Shown here: piece after piece, positions 24,116 through 36,717 of the stretch
How the letters are laid out: each line of letters starts with the position of its first letter
Numbering within the stretch: the stretch's first letter is position 1
Assembly (NCBI GenBank): GCA_021397845.1
Contig: CM038049.1
Span: forward strand, 101,462,877-101,526,876
DNA: 64,000 nt
Reading direction: 5' to 3'
Source of the DNA: Areca catechu
Taxonomy: Eukaryota; Streptophyta; Magnoliopsida; Arecales; Arecaceae
The notes under the pieces: model-generated
Databases searched by the model: none
The model's input: only the letters and a program-made list of their open reading frames with translations
Told to the model about the DNA's origin: nothing
Position numbers and translations under genes: made by a program

Positions 24116-25724
24116 GTCTCCAACCCAAATTTGTTCCATCACCAGATTGCTAGTGATCTCCTTGCTCCAATTCTGCTCGGTGATCAATTATTTGGAGGTG
24201 ATACTCAGTTGCTTCATAATGTCATATTGCCCGATTTCTGACATCAAGATACACTAGAGAGCCTATTCTCGGTCATTTTCCAACCTTGCTAAATGCTAAA
24301 GCTGCCCCTATACTACAAAGTTAATTTGCAAAAGAGCCACTAGTTAGGTCACTAACATGGTCTTTCGGAAGTAGGAGACTCAAGTTCAGTGATCCTACTG
24401 CTATTAAGGCACAAACAACCCACTTAAGGCTCTCTAAGGTGCTCCCTTGGAGAACTTCCTCCTTGAACCTAGAAGATACATCTCTAGCATGGAAAAATAG
24501 GTTTCCCCATTTAGAGTCTTGAGATCGAACATGGCTTGCCTGCTTGCTTTCCTCACTTTTGGGTGATGTCTCCTTGAAGACTTGCCCCTCCATGTGGATA
24601 GTGTGGTGACCTTCTATACATTGCCACTATAACCATCGCTAGCCTCACCCACGGACCCCACTTACAACCTAATCCATAATCATGATGTGCCATAGCCAGC
24701 CTCCATCTCGGTCGCTTTGCCAATGATCTCCATAGCCTTGCAGGGAACCACTAGAGTCTCTTCCATCATCCCCACAACCTCATTGGTGGTAGTAGCCATC
24801 TCCACAACCCCACCAACTGGAGCATCAATGGCCCCGAAGGAGCCTCACCTACCCTGGAAATAGGGGTCTCCTCCTGGCGCCATTGTCTTTTCTTAGCCTT
24901 TGGCACCTCTTCCAAGCCATCCAAGACTCGCTTCCCCTTTCTATCTCCCATAGAAGAAGTGGGCCTCTTGACCTCTGCCTCAGCCCTCTAGAGAGACAAG
25001 CTTGCCAGGAAGTAAATCGTCACACTCTTGTTCTCAAAAAAGTAAAACAACTCAAAGGAACCAAGAAGAGAACTTACCAACAACAAGCGAACCCTATGGC
25101 ACAGTGCCGCCAGAAGCTTCCCTTGTAGAAGATCCTCAAGGGGAGGATTGGTGGTCACCCCCAATCTATGGACTATTGCCTTCTTTGAGCATTGAAGTTC
25201 CAGGTAATCATGTGTCCTTGACTTGTCCAACGAACCCCAAGTAGTTGGGAACGGCTAGGCCACTGCAGATGTGATGAAGAAAAACCATTCCTTCCAAAAT
25301 GGCAAATGTGGACCCTTCAAAAATTGGTATCCCTTCCATGGTGAAACATACCACCATCTGTGTCAACTATACTTCAACTAGAAGAAAGCTCTGAAGACTC
25401 GCATGTGGGGCATGTCTTCACAATCCACCATATGGTAGAAAAATCCTGTGATCATCTACTAGGCTTTAGGGACTAGCTACATGGGAGACACTTGGAACCA
25501 CCAAGCATTTTCAGCAATGACAGTAGGAATCAGGAGTCTGAGCATAGCCTTGAGTGCATCTTTGTGCAAGCTGCTAACCACATGGTCATTCTCTCAAAAG
25601 GCCCCGGCACCTCAAGCTTGATTGACACTAGGATAGCAAACTCCTCCTGAATCCTTGTCAAGTGCCCCTCACCCAGGATGGACTTGACTACTTCAAGAGT
25701 ATCTTCAACCACCATTGATTCCAT
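24116..25724 (-). pseudogene. antisense ORF of gypsy C, decayed
   Basis: Minus strand. The N-terminal part at 25724-25530 includes ILGEGHLTRIQEEFAI and KLEVPGPFER, as in the PF04195 family. Then come many stops. Around 25350-25300 the GWKK-RFFF-like element is recognisable (KEWFFFI). Charged coiled-coil pieces lie at 24951-24766 and 24593-24321. The C-terminus is cut by the Athila LTR at 24115. This is a third independent copy of the antisense gypsy gene in the window and it is clearly non-functional. Confidence 0.6.
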
Positions 25725-26250
25725 TGTAGAACCCTAAAAACACACCAAAGAAACAAGATAGATAGACAAGAGAAGAAGAAGAGGGAAGGAGAAAACCTAT
25801 CACTTTTGTTGCAACACCTCTCGTAGCAACAGCAAGCTTCTTCGATAGTGGAGGCTCTGGGCTCTCTATCACTCAGTAGATCGGTAGCAACAAATGGCAA
25901 ATGTGGAAGGATAGCACCCCTCTTTATCCTTATTTAAAGTCTTTAGTCCATGGCAGTAGTCAGGAGTCACTATGGCTAGCGACAGTTAGCTTGGAGACAT
26001 GCATCTGTACCCTAATGGGTATGCATTTTGCTCGAACCACCAGCGCTTCAAGCCATAAACCGCCAACATCATTCCAAGTTGTCACACGCACCATAATAAA
26101 TGTAGTAGATGCATGCGATCTAATAGGACAAGATGCTTTAGACCTCCTCTGAGTCATGCATGTCCCATGCTATCAGCATCCATTGCCTTGCATGACTCGA
26201 AGTGAAGTACCCTCCTCATGCTTTGCTTGTCTGGGCTGGGGGTGAGTCAT
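25725..26250. other. spacer between aORF C and LTR C
   Basis: No gene is recognised. Near 26230-26245 a G-rich tract (gctgggggtgagtca) may be the purine tract of gypsy C. Confidence 0.35.
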
Positions 26251-26253
26251 CTA

Positions 26254-27378
26254 GGTAGTTGTCGTCTACAAGTAAGGATGTGGTGTCAAGCCCCATAGCC
26301 TAAAACCTCTATTTTGTATGCCTAAGGTCGAGGTAAAGGAAATGCCTCGTCCTATGATGTACGGGGTATCTGATGATTTAGAAATGGTTGCTCCTATGTG
26401 GATGACATGCGGCTCACCACTTCACTCGCTAACTCAGCTCTAGGTCACTTTATTTGCCAACTCAAGCCATTTCACCTATTGGATAAGTGCAGCAAGCAAG
26501 CTCCTCAAAGCTTGACATGCAGCCCTCGCAACTCTGCGAGCAAACTTAACATGCCTTCTTCTTATATGGGTAGGTGATCTTGTACCATACCTTTCTAATT
26601 CCAGCCACTACTCATTAATACAGGCGCCCCTATGGAAGCACGCCAATTATGTAGATGGGCTCTATGCCATCTCCAACCACTCCTCCAAGGGTATGTGCTC
26701 TACAGCAATGTACCAACCACTCTCCCTACACCACATGCCCATAAATACGAGGTACTCAATATACCTCACTTATAAATTTGTTTTCCAGACCTTCTAGGTA
26801 AGTTTCTTTCAGGCAAGCTCCTTAGGCAAAGGTTCTCTTCTTCAAGCAAGGGCTTCTAGCAAGCTCTTCGGGAAAGTTCCAAACTACCAATCTAGGAACA
26901 CAGAGGCTTTCTTTAAACAAGCATCCCTAAGTGTCTTGAGCCCTCTAAGTGACTTCACAATTTTCCCAGAGTTACCCAGGAGTTCTTAATCTTTACTCGG
27001 ATGAAGTCAACACCACCTTGCCTAGTCCAAGCATTACCTTGCCCCGCTTTGCCTCACCTAAGTCCCTTTCACTCACCCGAGACTGGCTAGCACTCATTTC
27101 CACTATCTCGTCTATGCCTATCTCTATTGCCTCTTCTGCTTCTATCCCATTTTGCTAGCAATCTATCACTCAATCACTTTTATAGAAGCTACAGTCTCTT
27201 CTCTTTTTCTGTTTGCTTTCCCATAAGACTGGCTTAGGCATCAAAGGGTTCACCATGAGAAACAACCCTACTGTATCCTCGTGGTCAAACTTTCATGTTT
27301 TCTTCTTTTTACAGGTTCCAAAATGTCCGTGCTTGATGGAGGAAAATCTTGGAGCTATCTGAGTTAGCAGCCACATCA
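26254..27378 (+). repeat. probable 3' LTR of gypsy C, diverged
   Basis: The left edge is approximate. The right edge, gccacatca, is preceded by a stretch resembling the ends of LTRs A and B: gactggcttaggcatcaaagg, then tttttacagg, then ttggagctat. A TATA-like cataaata lies near 26735. No primer site follows, so this is the 3' LTR or a solo remnant. Confidence 0.45.
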
Positions 27379-27439
27379 GCAAGTCCCTAGTAGAACCACA
27401 ACAAATTGAAGCCCCCATGCAAAAGTCAAACTATGGATG

Positions 27440-27751
27440 TAACAGTTGGTAAGGAGCACATGTAGTTTATTTGATACAGGAGTCATAGACTCTATCCTAT
27501 CCCTATAGTGATTAGTACTCCTATGTAGTAGTTAGGAAGAGTTTATCTTTGCATGCAACCTGAAAGATATTCCTTGAGATGTGACATTATACACATCCTT
27601 GAAGAGACTCACCTATATAAAAGTATTCATACATAGCAATGGGTAGGGCATAGGCAATCTTTAGAAACTCTCATGAAAAATCAAGATGCATGTGTAGGGC
27701 CACTAATGCATAGACTGGTGATGGAGAATTCTATACTAGATATGTGGTAGG
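27440..27751 (+). repeat. direct repeat copy 1 (about 310 bp)
   Basis: It matches 44446-44754 almost colinearly, from gttgg...gtagtttatttgata to ggagaattc-ata-tagatatgtgg. A TATA-like cctatataaaag lies at 27612. It could be one LTR of a small element or a plain repeat. The ends do not show a clear TG...CA. Confidence 0.6.
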
Positions 27752-28198
27752 GGAGCCCTATTTATATAATCCCGAGCAGTTGAGATTAAAGCCTCGATGC
27801 TATCAAAGCTACCGAATCCCGATACATGGCCCACTTCTAGCAGGGTAATGCAGCACCATTTTGGGATTCCTCTAATTGATCAACACTCAATCCCATTTTC
27901 TATGCAAATCATTAAAAGTTGTAGCAATCAAGCCACATGGGATTTTCTTATTGACCAAAGAAAATTAGATGAATCATTTGTCACATTGAGAGTTATTGCA
28001 CTGTACCTTCGAGCATTATGCCAATGATTTCTCTCTTCCATGATTAAGGTAACAAAATGGCTAGCGATGATTTTTAAGGAACTAATTAATGCTTGGAGGA
28101 TAAAAAATTTGCCCAACTTTTGAGGCTGATAGAGTAATAACCACCTTCACCTAGAGATGACAAAATTTGACAAACTTACTTGACAATGCTCTAGACTC
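27752..28198. other. no feature recognised
   Basis: An open frame of 76 codons (27797-28027, plus) has no recognisable domain. By position it would lie upstream of the LTR E purine tract, where an aORF start is expected, but I cannot see one. Confidence 0.3.
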
Positions 28199-28676
28199 GA
28201 GAGTGGGGGCCATCTATTATGGCAACAATCTACTCGACCTCAAATGCCTTCTAGACCATCGATAAGGAGGAGACAATGACCAAACCACCAATCAAGAAGG
28301 AGATAATGATCGACCATTGATTCACAAAATAACCAACTGAGTAGAATACCATCAAGCTAGTTTTTACACCAACTATCTTTGATACCTTGTAGTAAGAGAT
28401 TACAAATAGTCGGGCCCAACTAACACCCTTCATGCATCCATCGAGTACTTACTCGAGCTTGACGAAGTCCCAAACTTTGTCAGGTACATAAGAGTAAAGT
28501 TTTAAGGCCCCTTCTCTCTCAGCACAGTCCCTTCTCTCTTAGAAATGGACAAGCCATCCTAATACTTAGAGCCAATGACACCTAAGTAAGTGACAAAAGC
28601 TAGTCCCAGCTATTTTAATAGTAATCATAGCAAGTGGGACCACAGCGAACAAGTTCATGGGAGGCAAGATCCTAAC
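28199..28676 (+). repeat. gypsy-type LTR remnant E, left part
   Basis: A purine tract, gagtgggggccatc (28201-28214), is followed by TATTATGGCAAC, paralleling the A and D LTR starts. The sequence runs to the target site agaat (28677-28681) of copia-1 and resumes at 43233. The right part holds a TATA-like ctctataaattgg near 43352 and a gcatcggagggtcac stretch near 43478, like the R region of the gypsy LTRs. Confidence 0.5.
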
Positions 28677-28681
28677 AGAAT

Positions 28682-30323
28682 TGTTGTCCAGTTGGCTAAC
28701 CTAAGAGGAGGGGGTGAATTAGGTATTTAAAACTTTTTCACAAGTATGTGCTCTGTTAGAAACTTAGTGTGGTAAGTAATGTGATTTAAGTATGAAATAC
28801 GGAAGCAAGAAAAGAACACAATCAACACAAGCACAAACACCATCAATTTATAGTGGTTTGGAGCAACACGGCTCCAACATCCACTATCCAAGATACCACT
28901 TAGAATTTCTACTATATTCACCATGGAATACAGCCTGTTTGTTTTACACCGGGCTCAAAAATCAAAACCCAAACTTGGTTTTACACCAGGATCACCAAGA
29001 ACCCAATACAATATTTGTTTTCACGAGCTCATAAACAACCCAAACTTGGTTTTCAAAGCTCACCAAAAACCTTAAACAATCTCTAAGATATAGCCCCTAC
29101 TTTACTTGGAACAACTCAATAAAAGAGTTAAAATAAGAGCAACACCAATGACAAACCAAACTTTGTCAGATGGTTGCAGTTGATGCCCTTTGAGAAGCCT
29201 TCTTGATTGCTCCTTTAATACTCTTCAAGGCTTCCAAACTTGTTCGATAAATGACTCAAGTAGCTGATGGGAAGTAAGTGTAGACTTGAGTTCTTCCTTG
29301 AATGCTCTTCTTGAATGTTCAATATTCTCATGAAAAGTTCTTTAAAAGCTATTTAAATCATTTATTTATAGTCTCTAGATCTGATCTTAGGTGAAAATAG
29401 CCATTGTAGTGCCTTGAAAATTGAGATATAGCTGTTGGATCACTTTTGGGATTCAAAAAGTCAATTCTAGAACTAACCATTATGCACCTGAAACTGGGAT
29501 TCGAGTTGGATCGATTGGGTCGAGTCGGCTCAGATTCTCAGACATGATAAAATTATACTCTGATCAAGTTGGCTCTTCTTAGTCGAGTCGGCTCGCCTGA
29601 CTAGTTTTTCAGAACTGAGTTTTTGCACACTCTGGAAGAGTCGGCTCAGTTGCTCATGAGTCGGCTCGATTATCTGATTTCAAAAAATTGAATATTTGAT
29701 ACTCTGGATGAGTCAGCTCTATTTCCTTTGAGTCGGATCGGATGTTTGCATGCTAGAAACTTCTATGCCATGCTAGAGTGTGCAAAAACTCTTCCAGAGT
29801 TTTTGCACACTCTGGAAGAGTCGGCTCAGTTGCTCATGAGTCGGCTCGATTATCTGATTTCAAAAAATTAAATATTTGATACTCTGGATGAGTCAGCTAT
29901 ATTTCCTTCGAGTCGGATTGGATGTTTGCATGCTAGAAACTTCTATGCCATGCTAGAGCAATGAGTCGGCCCTATCCCTTTAAGTCAGCTCAAGTGATTT
30001 ATGTCAAAAAGTGTCCAAACTTCTTCAAATAACTTCCAACAACTTTCAAACTTCTTCCAAACCTAGTCTAAGTAATTTAAACTTAAACAATACATAGAAT
30101 TGCCCCCTTTTTATAGGAATATACAATTAAGTTATTTAGGGCTTTTCAATATTTGAACATTTTCTCATGAATACATAGATATATTATAAAGATTACTGAA
30201 ATGTAGGTAGAATGATTGTTCATTTGAGGCATCCTACAAAAACTTCTCAAACATTCAAAAGTGTTAGTATTAAATACATGCTCCAATATTTTGTTATCAT
30301 CAAAATCGTTCCAGGGGTCAACA
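28682..30323 (-). repeat. 3' LTR of copia-1 (1642 bp)
   Basis: In plus orientation it begins TGTTGTCCAG and ends GGGGTCAACA. It is 185 bp longer than the 5' LTR because of the internal duplication at 29617-29957. On the minus strand a TATA box (tataaata) lies near 29363-29370. It carries many gagtcggctc words between 29522 and 29847. Confidence 0.9.
29617..29957. repeat. 180-bp duplication with hairpin junction
   Basis: The block starting gagtttttgcacactctgg at 29617 is repeated from 29797, ending gccatgctagag. The junction is a perfect inverted repeat: arm 29775-29791, loop ttcca, arm 29797-29813. The 5' LTR has only one copy and lacks the hairpin. Confidence 0.9.
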
Positions 30324-30337
30324 ATCTCTCCCTTTTT
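30324..30337 (-). other. polypurine tract of copia-1
   Basis: The minus strand reads aaaaagggagagat directly before the LTR start TGTTGACC. This is a classic plus-strand priming tract, and copia-2 has aaaaaggggaagat at the same place (51657-51670). Confidence 0.85.
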
Positions 30338-31121
30338 GATTATGACAAAATACTGGGCATGGAAAAACTTTACAGTTATGTATGTATGAATACTTAAAGT
30401 ATCGAAATGACTTGTATATGATTTAAATTGATAAGTATCAACATGTATCAAGAGTATATCAGAATGTATCAATAAGTATCAAAAAGTATTAGAGCTTTTT
30501 GTATTAGAGTCAATATTTATCAAAAAACTACTTTTGCTTGACAATGTATTAGAGCCATTAAGTATCAAGATTTAATAGAGCGAAATGAGTGTCAGAAAAT
30601 GTGTCAAAACCAATTAATTTCCATTAATTTAGTAAAGAAAACATCAGAGCTAATTGAGCATTAAAATGTATCAAAGCTAATTAATTTTTATTGAATTAGT
30701 ATTAAAATGTATCAGAGCTAAAATCCATTATCTTCTATGCATAAATAACTTCTCCCCCTGACTTGCATATTTTCATGAAATTTAAATTTTTCATGCACAA
30801 AAATATTACTCCCCCTTTTTGTCATCAATAAAAAGTTCTTGAAGCAGTCTTTATGGGAATACAAATCAATAAATTTTGAAATAGAACAAGAATATTAAGA
30901 TGTTTTGAGATAATTTCACCTTCTCTTTATATTCTTGATTTTCTTGTTAAAATTTTCTTTTCTTTTTCAATGACAATTATTTGATATCAAATGGTGAGTC
31001 TAAGCTTTGTGCATCACAGAATAGTTAAAACGGCAATAACATTTAAACAAGGTAAACATACACATATATATATATATAAGCAAGTTTTTGATACAAAAGA
31101 TACAACCAACAAAAACAAGAT
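30338..31121. other. 3' untranslated region of copia-1
   Basis: AT-rich, no gene. It is dominated by degenerate agtatcaa/gtatcagagc words on the plus strand (30400-30720) and a (TA)n run near 31063-31077. Confidence 0.6.
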
Positions 31122-31607
31122 CTAATCATCTTCCTCACTAGAGGAACAACCTATTTCTAAAATAGTAGAAGAAACTTTAGTTTTCAAAGGTTTGAGCTTA
31201 AGATATCTAAGTCTAGTTCTAGTGAGAGCTTTAGGCATAGCAGTTTTGGTTTTAGGTTTAGCTCTAGGTCTAGTAGGAGTAGGCTCAGTCTTGATATCTT
31301 CAGAATGCACTGGATTAAAAGGTAGAGGTGGTTGTCTGGCATGTGGTGGAGGCTATCTAGGTGTGGGTGATGGCTGTGGAGGTCACTACCAAGAAGAGAG
31401 GCTGTTGATGCAGATCGAACTCCATTCATAAAAAGCAAGACAGTCTGAAGCTCAGACCCAATATCCTAAATATGCTCCCGGATACCATGAAGTGCAAGGG
31501 CCTACTGAGTGGCAAATGAGTCTGCTACTCCTCGAATCCTCTCAAAGTTAGAGCATAACTGTGTCAAATCTGTCATGTAGTCATGCTGTGTCCTCTAACC
31601 CATCTCC
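31122..31607 (-). pseudogene. post-pol ORF of copia-1, C-terminal part
   Basis: The minus-strand frame 31310-31122 is rich in Lys/Arg/Pro and ends in an acidic tail, GCSSSEEDD. Copia-2 ends the same way (GSSSDDDED at 52431), which supports a real shared C-terminus. The N-terminal part continues at 35274 beyond the nested solo LTR. The segment between 31310 and 31607 has stops and frame changes. Confidence 0.6.
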
Positions 31608-33034
31608 ATAGTTGTTGACTCCATTATTGATTTTGATGATAAGCAAAATGCTTAAGTATAAGTTGAGTACTAATTATTTCTTTGAAGTATATTTTTATAG
31701 AAAAATGTGCTCATCAACTTAACAAAAATTGTTTGATTGAGGAAGTCCTAAATTTAGATGCAAGATCTGGTTAAAGAGGACTTTGATTATTGAAGATTGC
31801 TTGAAAGGACACATTAGTTCAACACAAATATTTTCAGCAGAAGTTCAGCTGTTTATGTAAAAATCTCAGTGATGTGTTGACTCAAAGTGTCGACACATGA
31901 CTCAAGTGTCGATACATGATTAAGGAAGTGTCAACTCAAGCCAGTACGCAAAGAAAGTTTCAGTGGCATGGCTGAAGTATCAATACATGGATGCTAGTGT
32001 CGACTCAAAGTGTCGACACATGGATCAGCTCATTGCCTAAGATTTTTGGATTACAAAACTTGCTAAAGTTCAAGATCTGCGTGAAGTGTCGACACATGGA
32101 TGTCAAGTATCGACTCACCAGTAGAAGTATCGACTCACCTGAAAATTCCAAAAAGCTACATTGAAGATATTTGAACTAGGTGTCGACTCATGGAGTGCAA
32201 GTGTCAACCCTATGTGTCGACTCATAGTCTGAAGTATCGACACTTGGAGTTCTGAAAATAGTAACAGCTAGTTTTTCAAATACAAAACTCGCTTCTCTTG
32301 GCTCCCAATGGCTAGATTTTCATGTATAATGGCTAGAAACCAAGTTTGAGGCCTTGGGAAGGTATTTATATGATTCAAATCAAATCTAAATATAAGAGAT
32401 TGAAAAAGAAAGAACAAAAGAAAAAAAAAAGAGAGCATTTACTCCTATTCATTGAGTTCAACCACCTTCAAGCAAAAAGAAGCCTCCAAGTAATAAAGAG
32501 CATTCAAGATCAACTTTCTTGAGCATTAAAAGAGTCTTCATCAAGTTGAAAGCAGCACAACAATGAGCTTCAAAGAGATACCTGCTTTTTATTAGAAAGC
32601 TTTCATTGTTTCTTTACTTCAAACTTATATTTGTTGTAAGGGTTTTTGGTTAGCCTATTGGAAAACCAAGGAGGGTATTGGTGAGCCTTTGAAAACTATT
32701 TGGGTTCTTAGTTAGCCCACAAAACTAAGGAAGGTTGTTCGTGAGCCTTTGAAAACCATTTAGGTTCTTGGTTAGCTCATAAAACCAAGTGAGGTTTTAA
32801 CTTGTGAGCCTTGTAAAAGCAAGTCAGGTTTTGATTAGTAAGCCCGAAAAACTAATCGGCTATAATTGGTTGAGATTATAGTGAATTTCCAAGTAGGTCT
32901 TGGGGAGTGGATGTAGGTGCATTGGATAGCACCGAACCACTATACTTCTTTTGTATTTGTGATTGCTTATCTCTTCAATTTGCTCTTTTATTTATTGCTT
33001 TATATTTTCGCTGCACACTTACTTAAAGCACCTC

Positions 33035-35150
33035 TGATGAGGGATAGATGGGGATAGGATCGTTGGCGAGCCTAGAAGTCACCTAAATTAGGGTACTATT
33101 TTTTTTTGAATCTTTTTAAGGGTAAAGGGTGGCGAAGGAATAATGAGGTTGGAAGACAGGGTTTGGAACTCATGGACTTTAGGACTCACCCTAACGAAGA
33201 GACCTCTCACCTCTAGGGCATTATACCCTCCTCGATACTTGGAGGCGCTAGGATGAATCTCAAAGGTCACGAGGGGAATAAAGAAGATGGAATGGGAAGG
33301 GAGATAACTGGGCATGACCTCACATCATGCCTGGGGTTGGGCCTCGCACCCTCTCCTCACGGAGTGAAATAAAAAAACCACTCTTTTCTAAAACTCATTT
33401 TCATTACCAAAACTTGACTAAACTCTAAAAACTATTTTTTTACAAAGGACTGAGGATGGTATTTATAGACTTGTCCAACCCTCATTTGAATTTGAATACA
33501 GGATAAAAAGATAGAGATGATTCAAATTCAAACACAAGATAGGATAAGACAAGCCTATCTATATGTAAATCCTAACCAACCAAATCCTTATTTAAATTTC
33601 AAACAAAAGATAAAATCCCAAACTACTTTATTCTAGATATGCTCCGAGATTCACGCAGCTTCAGGATTCGTGCTTGCTCCAGGATCTGTGCTAGCGATGT
33701 CCCCATCATTCCCCTGAGGTGGGAAAAACTCGGCTCCGTCGAGTTAGGCTGGCTCTAGGATGCACATGACCCAATTTAAAGTAAACAGGATTTATTCCAA
33801 GCTGGAATAAATCCGGGATATATGTGGAATAGCCAGAATAGCTAGAATAGCTATTCCGGTCTTCTTCAATAGCCGCTCAATAATTCGACTTGCATGCTTC
33901 TTGGAACAGGAGTTTTGAAGCTTCATGGGGGAGGAGATCGGAGGTGTAGACGGCTTCGGGTGGACCGGAGGAAGGAGATCCGGTGACGAGGAAGGACCGG
34001 AAGAGGGCATCCGATGAGGTGAGCCTGGGCTGTCTTCTTTGATGGAGGAACCGTGGCTTTGTGGAACAGGGGAGCTGGGAGGCTTGGCGGAGGCTTCGCG
34101 GGCGATGAACTGGAGAAGGTGGCGTCGGACGATCCCGGAGGGAAACAAGGGCTTCGTTCTCCAAGGAGGGGAAGCTGGCCTTCGGTGGTAGGATGGCAAC
34201 AGGCATCGGAAGTGTGGCCGAGTGCACGGGACGTCCGAAAGCAAGGAACGAGAAGATGTGCCGGGCTGGAAGGACTGGAGGTGGGCAGTCGACGACGGGA
34301 GACCGGAAGGAGGGTCTGGCGATGGAGGACCGGTGCAGGGCTCTTTGGTGACGGATGGATCGGAGGAGGATCGTCCGGTGATGAGGACGTCTAAGAAGCA
34401 AGGGAGTTAAGCTGGCCGTGGGTCAAGCTCCGAGGGATGGAGACTGGAGCTGAGGATAGCATCGCGGGCTGGAGGAGGGGATCCGGCGACATAGACCAGA
34501 GAAGGGAGGTCGGGCGGAGGATGAGATGGTCGTGGGAGGAAGACGTACTGGACTGGATGGGGCCTCGCACCCCTCGTCATCACGGTTGCAACTCATGGAT
34601 GGGCTGGAGCTGGCAAGAAGATCTCCCAGATCTTGGCCCGGATGGCTAGGATCCGACTGCTGTGGCGATGGTGGCGGTAACGTCGTCAGAGTCGTCGTTA
34701 GCATAGAAGTTTCTAGCATATACTCCGAAGCTCTATTTCCATCTAATTTTGTTGCGGGATCCCCGGGTTTTTCTTGAGTTCCAAAGAAGGAGGTTGGATT
34801 TGCTAAGAACTAGAAAACCTACCTAGGGTATTTTCCTTGTCATCCAGAATCCTCCCTGAGTGTGTTATTCAAGAGAGTAGTTTAATGCCTGGAAGCCCTC
34901 TTATGAACTCTTTCAAATCTGAAATTGGTAAGGTGAATTAGCTCTAATCTAAGTGGTTTCCTAACCACTAAGATGCTTTTCTCTTAATTATCTTGAATAG
35001 AAAAATTTCAGGGTTTTGTGTGACATTTCAGAATTTTCTTTTATTACATCTAGGTTCTTTGCTTTGAATGGCTAAATCTTATTGCTTTGTTTTCATTTGA
35101 GTTTTACTAATTTGATTAAGAGCATGTCATTCCCATTCATTCCCACATTA
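33035..35150 (-). mobile_element. element F: LTR relative of the 61-64 kb array, with extra sequence
   Basis: The left end TGATGAGGGATAG and the right end of the LTR part (gatgtccccatca at 33708) match the LTRs of the 61-64 kb array. A minus-strand TATA (tatttata near 33460) fits. The first 45 bp after the LTR (cctgaggtgggaaaaactcgg...) match the array's 149-bp internal region. After that F has its own GC-rich stretch (about 33880-34730) and AT-rich stretch. The left flank acctc (33030-33034) pairs imperfectly with acctt at 35151-35155, so the right edge is approximate. No second LTR is seen. Confidence 0.55.
33880..34735. other. GC-rich stretch inside element F
   Basis: Long open frames exist on both strands (minus 34401-33877, 174 codons; minus 34244-33792, 150; plus 34053-34394, 113). 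All are low-complexity, Pro/Ser/Arg- or Gly/Trp/Glu-rich and overlap, so none is called as a gene. Composition is unlike the neighbouring LTR. It could be captured host exon sequence or a GC-rich internal domain. Confidence 0.4.
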
Positions 35151-35273
35151 ACCTTACATTTGCATTCATAGTATCTAGTTTAATTATTGGATTGGTTCAC
35201 ATTCTTGCTATCAAATAATTTTTAGAGATCCAATTCACCCTCCCTCTTGGGTTGCTTACTAGGCAACAATAGT

Positions 35274-36717
35274 ATCAACTCCGAGTGTTTGCTCTCTCAT
35301 CTCTGTCCGGAACTCCTCTAGGCCTCTCTCCAATGTTTGGCGAAGATTGCCAAACATCGATCTGAAAGATCCTGTCAGAGTCTCAACAAACTGTGAGAGC
35401 TGCTCGAATGAAAAACCAGTCTGAGTGCTAGCTGAGGTCGATGGTACTGAATTTGCTACTAGTGCTACTAATGGTGCTGGCAGAGTCCTAGGACTGCCGG
35501 TCTATCCAATCATCCCAGCCTATCCCTGAGTCTCCTCATCGCTATCATTAGAGTCACTATCACTATCTCCATCAGACTCTTTTTTGGCAATGCCAGTAGC
35601 TTCAGTCTCATGCTCTGCCTCCTCCTCATCTGAAGACTAATGCAACACTCTCTGACCAGATGTTTTCTCGACCCAAGTTCCTTCAACTTGGTGATATCCC
35701 GTCCTATGCAGGGATTTCATCGAGTATCTATCTGTGTGGTAAAGGGGTCGTCTATCCTCTCAGATCAGATCTAGACCAAACTCCTATAATAATAAAGTAA
35801 ACATCATCCCATAAGGCAGATAGGCTTTTGCTCTTCAGGCTGCATCTCGGATCTATGTCAGCATAATGTAAGGCAGATTGAGGGCCTCCCCATCAATCAT
35901 ATATCTCATGATAATCATATCTCGTTCACTAACCTAATCAAAGTGGCCTGTATGGGGCAAAAAGATCCTGCTGATGATGTTATAAAGAAGTCTCATTTCT
36001 AGGGATAAATTGTTGGCCTGAACATTAGATATTCCTTCTACACTTCTCCTCTCTAGTATAAGTCTTAAAGTCTTTTGTTTATCCTTTAAATTAAGAAAAT
36101 ATCTTCTTTCTTTGGGCATTCTCAGAACCCTACTAATCCTTGCCTCATCAACTGTCATTCTTACTCCCTTCATAGTAGATGTCACATTGTTCTCTCCAAG
36201 GGATAAATTTTCAAAGAAACTCCTCACCAGGCTAGGGTAGGTTGGAATATCAAGAGAACAAAAGTAGTCCCAACCTTGCAGTTCAATCCAATTACCTATC
36301 CTAAAACCCTGGTTTTCAAGAAATAAGAAATTGATTTGTCTAGCAGAGGTTACAGGAGGTTGCCTATAGGGATAACTTGCCTTGTAGGTGCCGGAGATAA
36401 ATTTCTCAGTCATCTTGTGCTTCTACCCAAGTTGGCTCATCAGCTCTTCGTTTGGATCTTCTTTCCTGTTGGACGGAGCTCGGATCCACATGCCTTGGTC
36501 TCTTGGCAGTGGCCTTCTTTGGCCCATTAGATAGAAATCTAAGATGGGAAAGGGAAGAATCGGGTAGATCTTGGAATGGATGGGAAAGTGGTCCCTTAGA
36601 GCTCTTTCTAAATAGTGAAAGGTAAAGTGAAAGGAATTTTAGGGCAAATGACTTTATAATAGTGTCTGACATTCGAGTCAACTCGACTCCTGCTCGAGTC
36701 GGATCGAGCCAAAACAT
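35274..36717 (-). pseudogene. post-pol ORF of copia-1, N-terminal and core part
   Basis: Minus strand. The first segment 36717-36406 (103 codons, basic) runs into the next, 36413-35934 (159 codons), through a one-base frame change at about 36410. The second segment has NWIELQGWDYFCSL and a TVDEARISRVLRMP block, resembling a domain annotated in plants as 'putative plant transposon protein' (PF20167 as I recall). Downstream of 35934 stops accumulate, then an acidic Ser/Asp/Glu stretch lies near 35530-35640. In SIRE elements an extra ORF at this place has been called envelope-like, but nothing here shows a membrane segment, so I leave the role open. Confidence 0.65.

Larger units (their letters stand above)
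31613..35268 (+). mobile_element. solo copia LTR, TGTCGACAC subfamily, with nested element F
   Basis: A perfect atagt duplication (31608-31612, 35269-35273) flanks TGTTGACTCC...gcaaca. It is opposite in orientation to copia-1 and closest to the copia-2 LTR (50074-51656). Removing the nested element F (33035 to about 35150) leaves about 1535 bp, close to the 1583 bp of copia-2. It has a cluster of gtgtcgacac words (for example 31887, 32010, 32086) rather than gagtcggctc. No internal region remains. Confidence 0.85.

Noticed and set aside
33792..34394. Frames of 113-174 codons on both strands in element F
   Set aside because: They overlap on both strands and are low complexity with no recognisable motif. 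Noted as a GC-rich stretch only.
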